64,000 nt of DNA, from contig NZ_AUAV01000014.1 in assembly GCF_000428905.1 (NCBI RefSeq), positions 1-64,000 of the forward strand, read 5' to 3'. The translations under genes were made by a program, and so were the position numbers. This document shows positions 28,092 to 36,233 of this stretch, one piece after another. Numbering within the stretch: position 1 is the stretch's first letter; every line of letters starts with the position of its first letter. A model generated the notes under the pieces. The model was not told where the DNA came from. It saw only the letters and a list, made by a program, of their open reading frames with translations, and did no database searches. Source of the DNA: Brumicola pallidula DSM 14239 = ACAM 615 (GTDB taxonomy: Bacteria > Pseudomonadota > Gammaproteobacteria > Enterobacterales > Alteromonadaceae).

Positions 28092-28841
28092 ATGAATTAT
28101 ATCAATAGGTTAATAGTGAAATTAACGTTTGTTGTTGTGTCAGTCATGTTATCTTTTTTTGTGTTGTCGGCAACGTCTAATGCTAACGGAGAGCATGCTG
28201 AGCTAATTAAAAAGTTTGAGCAAAAGCTGAACTTCGAAATTATCTCTGTGGAAGATTCAAATGTGCCCGGCTTGTTACAGATAAATACAACGACTGGCAT
28301 TTTTTACAGCAGTGAAAATGGTGAATATTTTCTAAGCGGTCGAGTCTATCGCGTTGGCGATGAAATTGTTGATGAAACCGGTGCGGCCCTGCAAAAATAT
28401 CGTTTGGAAGGCATCGAACGATTCAAAGACTCGGCCATTGAATTTAAGTCAGAAAAAGAAAAATACGTCATTAATGTATTTACCGATGCAACATGTGGTT
28501 TTTGTCGTAAGTTTCACAATGAAATGGATATTCTCAATGATTTAGGGATTACGGTTCGCTATCTTGCTTTCCCAAGACAAGGTATTAACAGCCAAGTTTA
28601 TCGTGATGCGGTTTCGATTTGGTGTTCTGAAAATCCGCAGGAAGCAATGACTAAAGCGAAAGCAGGTGGCAAAGTTGCTAGCAAATCATGTGAAAATGAA
28701 GTTGCTGATCAATATAACTTTGGTAAGGCAATTGGCGTAAACGGGACACCAAATATTATTATGCCTGATGGAACTATTATTCCTGGTTATCAGCCAGCGC
28801 AGACTTTGTTGTTAGCAATTAAGGCTGCACAGAAAGCGTAA
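28092..28841 (+). CDS. dsbC: Thiol:disulfide interchange protein DsbC
   Basis: Periplasmic disulfide isomerase kept reduced by DsbD; its substrates include LptD-type proteins. 249 residues from ATG 28092, which has GGAG 7 bases upstream and begins directly with a signal peptide ending SNANG. The frame extends 96 bases further upstream (TTG 27996), but that would bury the signal peptide. The N-terminal dimerisation domain (about 30-90) is followed by a thioredoxin fold with the CGFC active site (C135, C138) and the cis-Pro GTP loop near the C-terminus. E. coli has recJ next; here a 12-kb sortase locus intervenes. Confidence 0.95.
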   Translation: MNYINRLIVKLTFVVVSVMLSFFVLSATSNANGEHAELIKKFEQKLNFEIISVEDSNVPGLLQINTTTGIFYSSENGEYFLSGRVYRVGDEIVDETGAALQKYRLEGIERFKDSAIEFKSEKEKYVINVFTDATCGFCRKFHNEMDILNDLGITVRYLAFPRQGINSQVYRDAVSIWCSENPQEAMTKAKAGGKVASKSCENEVADQYNFGKAIGVNGTPNIIMPDGTIIPGYQPAQTLLLAIKAAQKA

Positions 28842-28872
28842 AGTATGGAAACAGCAAATGCGTTTGGTTTGT

Positions 28873-29520
28873 CTATATTTTTTGAGCTTTAACAACATAC
28901 CGCAGGGGTGGATTAGGCTCGATACTGTCAAACGGGTAGCAGGTAATTAAGGTAATGCTTGTTGTGCTTTCATTATTGTCCAATACATCAAGGTTATGTT
29001 GGTCGACAATCTCTATGTTAGTTACGCGGTAGGCCTGTTTTAAATAGGCATCTTTGCTATTAAGACTGGAAATCGTGCTTTTTTTTAGATTTTTATTGCG
29101 GCTTGTTAAATATACCAGATCACCCATTTTTGCATTTTTTAAGACATCAAAATGTGTGTCTCTATGACCTGCAATAGCGGCATTGCCGGGACTACCCAGT
29201 GATGCAGTTTGTAGCATGTGCGCTGGGCCAAATGCTAAGTTGCGACCACTTGCGCCAGCGAGTATATACTGGGTTTTTTGATACATTTCTAGTTTGGCAA
29301 CTGGATAAGTATCAGCCCATGGCCACGGCTTCTTTTGCTCACCTGTATTCATATAATGACGCCAAGAGTCTGCAATTAAATATTGTGCGTATTGGGCTTT
29401 GGCTGTTATATAAAATCCGTCAAAAAGGAAAAGTAAGGCGAAAACAAAGATAATTAGGCTAGTGATTGTTTTTAGTTTTATAGACCATTCAAAAATAGAC
29501 TGCTCTTTTGCTTCCTTCAT
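28873..29520 (-). CDS. Class GN sortase (marine proteobacterial type)
   Basis: Membrane-bound transpeptidase expected to cleave the LPQT signal of the adjacent surface protein. 215 residues: one N-terminal transmembrane helix (about 15-37), then the sortase beta-barrel with the catalytic triad H119 (IAGHRDTHF), C194 (LITCYPF) and R207 (PLRYVV). GGAG lies 9-10 bases before ATG. It is the last gene of pdsO-target-sortase, 19 bases after the target gene. Gram-negative sortases of this class are known from sequence families (TIGR03784). The acceptor substrate in a Gram-negative envelope is not established. Confidence 0.93.
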   Translation of the reverse strand: MKEAKEQSIFEWSIKLKTITSLIIFVFALLFLFDGFYITAKAQYAQYLIADSWRHYMNTGEQKKPWPWADTYPVAKLEMYQKTQYILAGASGRNLAFGPAHMLQTASLGSPGNAAIAGHRDTHFDVLKNAKMGDLVYLTSRNKNLKKSTISSLNSKDAYLKQAYRVTNIEIVDQHNLDVLDNNESTTSITLITCYPFDSIEPNPPLRYVVKAQKI

Positions 29521-29539
29521 GCGCGTTATCTCCTCTAAA

Positions 29540-32005
29540 CTAAGATTGATTTTTCGTCGTGAATGGGATTTTTAGCCTGTTGATTAGCAAACTGAATAAC
29601 ATTAATAGAACTCCGATCATGATGTTCAATTGAGCGTTAGTTGCGGTTTGTGGCAGTGCAAATGCGTGTTGCGATTGAAGTGCCTTATTATTTTGTGCAT
29701 ATCTGTCTAAATCTCTAGACTTACTAGGCAAAATGTCAACGGCCACTAAACTTGTGTATTGGCTAACAATGTGATGCTCCAGTGCAGTTGCTGTTATCTC
29801 TTGAACTATTCTTTGCTTGGCCGATTTTTGCTGATCAGACGTTTTACTATGTGAGCTTGGTGATTCAAATTGCGCGTCAGGACCGTCAAATGCTATGTTA
29901 CGTTTGTCTCTGCTCAACTGCGCAATTTTTTCGCTTGCCCACAACACGTTAATGCCTTTTGCTTTTTTTTCTACTTCGAAAGTGAGCTTATTTTGAGGCT
30001 CTTTGTGACGCGCGTTATGCGTTTCTATATGTAGGCGCTTTGCTAAAATGTCAGCCTGAATGATGCCTCTATCCACTGGTTTTTGAGGTGTAAAATGCCA
30101 AGCATTATTATTGTAATTACCCATTAACATAGGCCCTTCAGTCTTTGAGAACGGAAATGAAGCGTCCATTCCCATCGGTTGTTTATAGGTCAGTACGAGA
30201 GGATCGCTGCTGTATAAATCGCCGATAACGTTAGGATACATTTCAAATTGCTGATATTGCTGAATACCTTTCAAATTTAATTTAATATCGGTCAGTGCTG
30301 GGGAATTAATTTTACTCATAAGCTCAGCCATTTTTCGCTTTACTTGCTTGGTGTCACCAATAAACGTAAAGGTGCCTTTGCCACTTTTGGCCGCTTCGGT
30401 CATAAAATAGCTGTTTGGTGCTGCGCCGATACCAATGGTAAATAACCGAGCTTGTTTTAGGTTTTCTTCAATTAGTCGCATTAAGTTTGCTTCATTACTG
30501 ACACTGCCGTCGGTAATAAACAATATCTGTTTAAAAAGTGCAGGGTCCGCTTCACTTAGCAAAGCCATAGATAACGCTTGATGCATTTCTGTGCCACCAT
30601 TCGCCCTCAATTTCGCGATAAAATCAAACGCGCTTATTTTATTTTGAGGGTCAGCAAATTTAGCTTTCCGCCAAAGAATGTCGGCATTGCTATTAAACTC
30701 GATAATATTAAATTTGTCTTTCGTGCTCAGATCATCGATGGCATATGCCAAGGCTTGTTTAGCTTGCACAATAGCCTCACCTGACATAGAGCCTGAGGTA
30801 TCCAAAACAAAAATAACTTCTCTGTCTAAAACAAGCTGCTCGTTTGGTAGTGGAGGATATAACACGATCATGCCATATTCACTGCCGTTTACGAACTGCG
30901 TAAAGTGCGCTGAGGTTGGCTTACTTCCTAATTCTAGCTGCCAGTTAAGGACAAAGTCCTGCCTCTTTACGTCACTTTCTGCCAATGTAACTAGATAGCT
31001 ATTACCTTCTCCAGTGCTAGTAATTATTGCATGGTGCTCACTTTCAATATTTTGTAATTGAGTTCCTGTGTTAAGCCGAACACTTATATTGATGTTGTCT
31101 GAAAATACAGATTGTGAGGCCACAGTATTATGATTGTCTTTGTCAGTGTCAGTGACCCACGCTTGCGTTGTTACTTGGGCATTTTCTAGTGTCGTAAGCA
31201 GTGCTGTTTCAGCTTGTTCAGTATTGCCGTTTACCGGGGCATATCGTGGCGTTATTGTGAATGGAAAACGCAATGAATAGCCGTCATGCAGATATTGCAG
31301 TGTTTGTTGGTATTCAATATTTATAACAACGGTTTCGCCAGGCCCGATATTAGCAATATTATTAGTGAATAGATTAGGTCGCCTGTGTTCAACTAAGCTG
31401 GCTTTCTTTCCTTCTCGTTTTGCTTGTTCGAATATTCTTTTAGCTTCTTGTTTCTGTTTGATTTGCCCTTCTATTTTACGTTCATCTATTTGTATCATCA
31501 AATGGTCGACTGCCGCATTCTCAGGCAGTGGAAACACATACAATCCGTCCACCCATTCATCACTTCGATTAGTGAATGTTTGACTTACCGCTGTTCTGGC
31601 AAGCATGCCAGTAACGTTGATTTTTACGTCGGTCTGCAAGTTATCGCTCAATGTAAACACTGAATTGGACCTTGCCAGAGTTTTATTTAATGGCTCAGTG
31701 AGGTCGCTATTTTCAACTACAGACTGAAAATACAGTTGCCCAGTTTGCGCATCTTCATATGGATTTACCACGGTAATGTTGGCTTGCTCGATAGTAACTT
31801 GTAATCGACCATTATCTCGATGGATTGTATCACTATTGATAGTTTGTTCTGATGCGCTCAATGCGTTTTTTATCAACAACAGTGAACTAGAAATACCCCC
31901 ATCAACGGCCATTAGCCGCGAGGGGAATTCAGCTGCAAGCACCTGAATGACCCCAACAACGGTAATCGCAGACACAACAATAACAAAGCGATGGAGTGAT
32001 GCCAT
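29540..32005 (-). CDS. Marine proteobacterial sortase target protein (VIT + vWA)
   Basis: 821-residue surface protein resembling inter-alpha-trypsin inhibitor heavy chain. N-terminal signal segment (about 5-25), VIT domain (about 105-240), and a von Willebrand A domain with an intact MIDAS (DTSGSMSG, D402) between about 395 and 570. The C-terminal sorting signal is LPQT at 784-787, a hydrophobic helix (about 793-812) and a Lys/Arg tail. The MIDAS suggests metal-dependent binding of a protein or matrix ligand. It lies between pdsO and the sortase, 33 and 19 bases away, in one operon, and is the only LPxT-like candidate in the window (TIGR03788-type). Confidence 0.93.
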   Translation of the reverse strand: MASLHRFVIVVSAITVVGVIQVLAAEFPSRLMAVDGGISSSLLLIKNALSASEQTINSDTIHRDNGRLQVTIEQANITVVNPYEDAQTGQLYFQSVVENSDLTEPLNKTLARSNSVFTLSDNLQTDVKINVTGMLARTAVSQTFTNRSDEWVDGLYVFPLPENAAVDHLMIQIDERKIEGQIKQKQEAKRIFEQAKREGKKASLVEHRRPNLFTNNIANIGPGETVVINIEYQQTLQYLHDGYSLRFPFTITPRYAPVNGNTEQAETALLTTLENAQVTTQAWVTDTDKDNHNTVASQSVFSDNINISVRLNTGTQLQNIESEHHAIITSTGEGNSYLVTLAESDVKRQDFVLNWQLELGSKPTSAHFTQFVNGSEYGMIVLYPPLPNEQLVLDREVIFVLDTSGSMSGEAIVQAKQALAYAIDDLSTKDKFNIIEFNSNADILWRKAKFADPQNKISAFDFIAKLRANGGTEMHQALSMALLSEADPALFKQILFITDGSVSNEANLMRLIEENLKQARLFTIGIGAAPNSYFMTEAAKSGKGTFTFIGDTKQVKRKMAELMSKINSPALTDIKLNLKGIQQYQQFEMYPNVIGDLYSSDPLVLTYKQPMGMDASFPFSKTEGPMLMGNYNNNAWHFTPQKPVDRGIIQADILAKRLHIETHNARHKEPQNKLTFEVEKKAKGINVLWASEKIAQLSRDKRNIAFDGPDAQFESPSSHSKTSDQQKSAKQRIVQEITATALEHHIVSQYTSLVAVDILPSKSRDLDRYAQNNKALQSQHAFALPQTATNAQLNIMIGVLLMLFSLLINRLKIPFTTKNQS

Positions 32006-32038
32006 GAGAGTATTCCCTATAATAATTGAAAACAGTGT

Positions 32039-32962
32039 TTAGTTATTTGCTGCTGTCATTTCTGCTGTTTTGTTGCGCACTTTCAAGAGGACTCGACGGT
32101 CAAAGAAGTTACCTTCAAAGCTATCGCTTTTACTCACTAGTTCGGACTCGCCAAATGATTGAGTGAATACTTGATCTTGGTTTACGAATTGACTCATTAA
32201 GTAGTCTTTTACTGCCTTAGCACGTTGCTGTGAGAGCACTTGGTTGTAGGTAGACTCGCCGCGTTGATCCGCAAAGCCAGAGAGCTCAATCGTTAACTTT
32301 GGGTTTTTGCGTAATTCACTTGCTAGGCCATCAAGTTGTGACTTGTAATGATCTTCAACTAGAAAAGAGGCGGTTTTAAATTGAATATTAGCTTCAATTG
32401 TGGGGGGGGGCTGCGCAATGGCTTGATTCATTGCAGTGTCCATAGCTGCGATCTGTTGATTAGCTGAGGCAATCGAATCTTGATAATTCTGCTGCAATGC
32501 GACAAGTTGGAGATTATTGCTCTGTAGCTCTTTTTTAGTTATTGATAAGCGATTTTCATCATTAATATCATCAGCAATAAATAAGCCAAATAGGCCCGCG
32601 ATCGCCGCACCCAATGGACCCGCAACAACTCCACCAAATACAATCCCAGTGCTTAAACCAACGACATTATTTTTAGTCTCTTGATTTTTAGTCCCTTCAT
32701 TTCTAGTTTTTTGATTTTTAATTACTTCCGCACTTGGTTTTAGTTCAGGCGCCTGTTTGTTTGAGGGCGAACCCGCAATTGAAAATGCAGAAACACTCAT
32801 TAAGCTGGTAAAAGCAACCGCTAAGGTAATTTTACTTAATGTTTTTTTAGTAAAAGCGTTTTTAGTAAAAGCGTCTTTAGTAAAAGCGTCTTTGTTTTGA
32901 GATGTGCCTATAAAAGCACTGGTGCCTATGTTTGCGTTAGTTTTGTTAAATGTTGTTTTCAT
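32039..32962 (-). CDS. pdsO: Sortase-system OmpA family protein PdsO
   Basis: 307-residue envelope protein with an OmpA C-terminal peptidoglycan-binding domain (about 190-295; FADQRGESTYN and LSQQRAKAVKDYL). Before it are a signal-like helix (about 46-65), a Gly-rich helix (about 98-125, glycine-zipper-like) and a coiled coil. ATG 32962 has GGAG 7 bases upstream; a TTG 12 bases earlier is not preferred. Odd feature: the region before the signal helix is about 45 residues and contains pentapeptide repeats (DAFTK, DAFTK, NAFTK), and a second set (KNQKT, RNEGT, KNQET) follows the helix, both from 15-bp tandem DNA repeats. First gene of the sortase operon (TIGR03789-type). Confidence 0.9.
   Translation of the reverse strand: MKTTFNKTNANIGTSAFIGTSQNKDAFTKDAFTKNAFTKKTLSKITLAVAFTSLMSVSAFSIAGSPSNKQAPELKPSAEVIKNQKTRNEGTKNQETKNNVVGLSTGIVFGGVVAGPLGAAIAGLFGLFIADDINDENRLSITKKELQSNNLQLVALQQNYQDSIASANQQIAAMDTAMNQAIAQPPPTIEANIQFKTASFLVEDHYKSQLDGLASELRKNPKLTIELSGFADQRGESTYNQVLSQQRAKAVKDYLMSQFVNQDQVFTQSFGESELVSKSDSFEGNFFDRRVLLKVRNKTAEMTAANN
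32669..32728. repeat. 15-bp degenerate tandem repeat inside pdsO
   Basis: Four diverged 15-base copies (plus-strand unit ATTTTTAGTC.CTTG-like, starting at 32669, 32684, 32699 and 32714) encode the pentapeptides KNQKT, RNEGT, KNQET and a partial copy in PdsO. Confidence 0.7.
32850..32894. repeat. 15-bp tandem repeat inside the pdsO N-terminus
   Basis: Three near-identical 15-base copies (plus-strand GTAAAAGCGT(C/T)TTT(A/G)) at 32850, 32865 and 32880 encode (D/N)AFTK pentapeptides in front of the PdsO signal helix. The unit length keeps the reading frame. Confidence 0.85.
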
Positions 32963-33157
32963 GTTTTTCTCCAAAGATGTTTAAAGTTTATTTTTAAATG
33001 CCATGCTATTAAACAAAGACTTCATGGCAACTTCGGGGAGGAAAAATGGCAATGTTGAGGTCAATTGTGGCGAAAAAATGGAAATTGCATGCAAAGGCTT
33101 TCACCCATCGTGATTTTCTATATAGTTAAGCCCAACTGTTTAAATGAAAGGTGTGTT
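32963..33157. promoter_or_regulatory. Divergent pdsO/pdsR regulatory region
   Basis: 195 bases between the sortase operon and the two-component genes. ATGGCAA occurs at 33024-33030 and 33046-33052 (22 bases apart), with ATGGAAA at 33078-33084. Direct repeats at about two helical turns are what an OmpR-type regulator such as PdsR could bind. No convincing promoter hexamers were found. Confidence 0.35.
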
Positions 33158-33856
33158 ATGTCGAAGCAAATTGCTTTAGTTGAAGATGACCAAGCGCTTA
33201 GAGAAAACTATGTGTCTGCTTTAACTAAGCAGGGCTATGTAGTAAAAGCCTATTCAAATAGACGGCAAGCAGAAACTGCCTTTGCACAACAACTACCCGA
33301 CTTAGCGATTGTTGACATAGGTTTGGAGGATGAAATCGATGGCGGTTTTGCGGTATGCCAAACCTTACGTAGCCTGTCGAAAACCTTACCAATTATCTTT
33401 TTTACGGCACGTGATAACGACTATGACACTATATGCGGCTTAAGAATGGGAGCCGATGACTACTTAACAAAGGATATCAGTTTGCCCCATTTGTTAGCTC
33501 GCATTGCGGCTCTATTTAGGCGTACTGAATTATTAAATCAACCTCTCGTGCCATCAGACCTGATTAAGTCAGGGGAACTGATCGTGGACGCAAAGCGCAT
33601 GACGGTAAAATGGAAGGGGCAGATTATTGATCTGACCGTCACTGAGTTTTGGATGTTACATGCGATTGCGAAGTACGCTGGGCATGTGAAAAGTCGACAA
33701 CAGTTAATGGATGAGTCGAAAATGGTCGTCGATGACACCACAATTACGTCACACATAAAACGAGTAAGAAAAAAGTTTGTGCAAGTTGACCCTTCTTTTG
33801 ACCGCATAGAAACAGTTTATGGCATGGGTTATCGCTGGAAAGCGGACAATTCATGA
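33158..33856 (+). CDS. pdsR: Sortase-system response regulator PdsR (OmpR type)
   Basis: 232 residues from ATG 33158, which has AAGGTG about 6 bases upstream; the frame runs 93 bases further up without a receiver-like sequence. Receiver domain with acidic pair (VEDD), phospho-acceptor D53 (AIVDIGL) and conserved Lys (YLTKDIS), then an OmpR/PhoB winged-helix DNA-binding domain ending VYGMGYRWK. The stop overlaps the pdsS start by four bases. Likely controls the divergent sortase operon; this follows from layout and from TIGR03787-type systems, not from a mapped site. Confidence 0.94.
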   Translation: MSKQIALVEDDQALRENYVSALTKQGYVVKAYSNRRQAETAFAQQLPDLAIVDIGLEDEIDGGFAVCQTLRSLSKTLPIIFFTARDNDYDTICGLRMGADDYLTKDISLPHLLARIAALFRRTELLNQPLVPSDLIKSGELIVDAKRMTVKWKGQIIDLTVTEFWMLHAIAKYAGHVKSRQQLMDESKMVVDDTTITSHIKRVRKKFVQVDPSFDRIETVYGMGYRWKADNS

Positions 33857-36012
33857 ATAAATGGCGCATTGGCTTACGCGTTCAGTTGCTCTTTTTCTCA
33901 TCATTTTTATTCGCAATTCCTTATTTGGGGTACCAATATGTGTGGGAATTAGAAACATACTTACGCATTGGTCAAGAGCAAACTATGCTAGGAACTGCTC
34001 GTGCGGTCGCGACTGCATTGCATGAGCGCCCTAAATTATTTAATGTGCAATCTTCTTTTATGAGTAATGTAAGGCCGGGTACGGATTTGTATGCACATAG
34101 CATTGATTATCCTATTCAGCTTGACGGTGATGCATCGGATTGGGATGAATATAAAGCTTTTAAGCTCAACTACGCGGAACAAAACCTAATTCAAATGCAG
34201 CAAGCGTATCGAGTGCAAAGTTTGTCTTTTAGGCACATGATTGGCCGTTATGACAAATTTCTGTATGCGCTATTTGAAGTCCTAGATGATAATCTGGTGT
34301 TTAGAGCGCGCAATAGCTTGCGAATTGACCGTAACGATTATTTACAGGTAGCGATGATCGACATTAAAGGTGACTTTCAGCGTTATGTTATCGCGCCCAT
34401 GCAGTCAGGATGGGTTAACGCGTATTTGCTCAAGCCTAATACTAAGGGTATTCAGCCGGATCGCCTAGAGACTAAAATTCAGGGCTATTGGCAACAAACA
34501 GAAAACGGCTACACCATAGAGTTACGTCTTCCTGTGGGTATGATGTCGAGTAAAATCGCTTTTGCTATTACTGACGTTGATGATCCAAAAATTGGTTTTG
34601 CAAAATATACGCTGGGTACCGCTGACCCCACAAAACAGGACTCATTGGGCACCGTGCTAATACCATCGCCTGACATTGAGAACATTTTAAAGGGCTTGAA
34701 GTACTCCAATGCAAGAGTCTGGGTAATTGATAAACATATGCGAGTGTTAGCTAAGTCAGGCGAGATACAAAGCGCCAGTGGCGTGCAAGCGCAGCGGTCC
34801 AATCAAGCAGAAAAGCACAGCTGGTGGCAGTATGTTGAAAACGAATGGTTGTTGCCGGTGTATTACAAAATTCTGACCAAACCTCCCGCTGATTTTGTTG
34901 ATGATCTTGAAAACGCATATGCATTGCAAGGTCAGGATGTTGAGGAGGCTTTAGATGGCACTCCAAGCAGTTTGTGGCGTTTGAGTGCAGATAAAAAAGC
35001 GGTCATTTTATCGGCCGCGCATCCTATATTCATTGATGAACAGGTAATGGGAGCGGTTGTTGTGGAGCAAACAACAAACGGTATAAGAACATTGCGTAAT
35101 CAGGCCCTAGAAAATCAATTTCACTTTATTTTGGCGGTTATTGTTTTAGGTACCCTTTCCTTATTTTTATTGGCGTCACGTATTTCATGGCGAATTCGCA
35201 AACTCCGAAATGAAGCCGAAGGCGCTATTGATAGTTCAGGCAAAATAATCGGTGAAATAAAAGCATCTCCTACAAATGATGAAATTGGTGACTTGAGTCG
35301 TACTTTCAACAATGTGTTGTCTAAATTGAATCAATACAATAGCTATCTAGAAAATATGGCGTCGCGTTTGTCGCATGAACTCAGAACGCCGGTGGCGATT
35401 GTTAACTCATCATTAGATAACTTGTCGCTTGAGCAGCACTCACCTGACAATCAAGCCTACATAGATAGGGCCAAAGAGGGAATTAATAGGTTAAGTAAAA
35501 TACTCACCAACATGAGTGAAGCAACGCGTCTAGAACAAGCAATTCAACGCAGTGATATTGAAATGTTTAATGTAGACGAAGTGCTGAGTGGCTGCTCACA
35601 AGGTTATCGACTAGCCTATCCTGCAAGGCGTTTTTTACTTGAGTCAGAGTTACAAAAAGTCGTCATATCAGGTGCACCTGAGCTCTTCGCTCAAATGCTT
35701 GATAAGATTGTTGCAAACGCGATTGAATTTAGTCCCATTGATTCAGTGATTAAAATTGCGTTAAAAGGGAACACAAATGCGTTTCGAATTCAGATTAGTA
35801 ATCAGGGGCCACTATTGCCTGAAAATATGCAAAAAGAACTTTTAGACTCAATGATTTCTGTTAGAAAAGAACAAAACACCGAGCAGCCACATTTAGGTTT
35901 AGGTTTATATATTGCTAAAATGATTGCACTTTTTCATCATGCTGAGATTAATATTGATAATCAAACGGATGAATCCGGCGTGGTAGTCACAATAAGTTTT
36001 AAATTCCGCTAA
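33853..36012 (+). CDS. pdsS: Sortase-system sensor histidine kinase PdsS
   Basis: 719-residue inner-membrane kinase. TM1 about 10-30; a large periplasmic part of about 390 residues; TM2 about 423-445; HAMP; then HisKA with H508 (SHELRTPVA) and the HATPase domain with N622 (VANAIEF) and GLGLYIAK. Residues about 88-255 begin LDGDASDWD and contain ALFEVLDD and YTIELRLP segments, the pattern of CBM9/DOMON-type carbohydrate-binding beta-sandwiches, so a glycan ligand is suggested. Translationally coupled to pdsR by ATGA. All kinase residues appear intact. Confidence 0.93.
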   Translation: MNKWRIGLRVQLLFFSSFLFAIPYLGYQYVWELETYLRIGQEQTMLGTARAVATALHERPKLFNVQSSFMSNVRPGTDLYAHSIDYPIQLDGDASDWDEYKAFKLNYAEQNLIQMQQAYRVQSLSFRHMIGRYDKFLYALFEVLDDNLVFRARNSLRIDRNDYLQVAMIDIKGDFQRYVIAPMQSGWVNAYLLKPNTKGIQPDRLETKIQGYWQQTENGYTIELRLPVGMMSSKIAFAITDVDDPKIGFAKYTLGTADPTKQDSLGTVLIPSPDIENILKGLKYSNARVWVIDKHMRVLAKSGEIQSASGVQAQRSNQAEKHSWWQYVENEWLLPVYYKILTKPPADFVDDLENAYALQGQDVEEALDGTPSSLWRLSADKKAVILSAAHPIFIDEQVMGAVVVEQTTNGIRTLRNQALENQFHFILAVIVLGTLSLFLLASRISWRIRKLRNEAEGAIDSSGKIIGEIKASPTNDEIGDLSRTFNNVLSKLNQYNSYLENMASRLSHELRTPVAIVNSSLDNLSLEQHSPDNQAYIDRAKEGINRLSKILTNMSEATRLEQAIQRSDIEMFNVDEVLSGCSQGYRLAYPARRFLLESELQKVVISGAPELFAQMLDKIVANAIEFSPIDSVIKIALKGNTNAFRIQISNQGPLLPENMQKELLDSMISVRKEQNTEQPHLGLGLYIAKMIALFHHAEINIDNQTDESGVVVTISFKFR

Positions 36013-36233
36013 GTCTGCCGATATAGAGTTATGCTGAAACGACTATCATGATGCTGGTGCAGAGAGCAGTATGAGTTACTCACTTTCCTGGTTAATGACA
36101 TTTTCTGCGACAATTCCGGCTTATTAGTTATTTATAAATATACACTAGATGCCGATCGACTATTTTTAAGTTGACGCTCACGATGTAAGTTGTCTCATAG
36201 GAACTAAACTAATTTTCTTTGGATACTCTTAAG

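Noticed and set aside
33065-33157. N-terminal extension of pdsR
   Set aside because: Residues before the receiver domain do not fit the family; ATG 33158 has its own ribosome binding site.
36071-36127. 18-codon frame between pdsS and the PAS gene
   Set aside because: Short, ordinary composition and only a weak AGAG upstream; cannot be told from chance.
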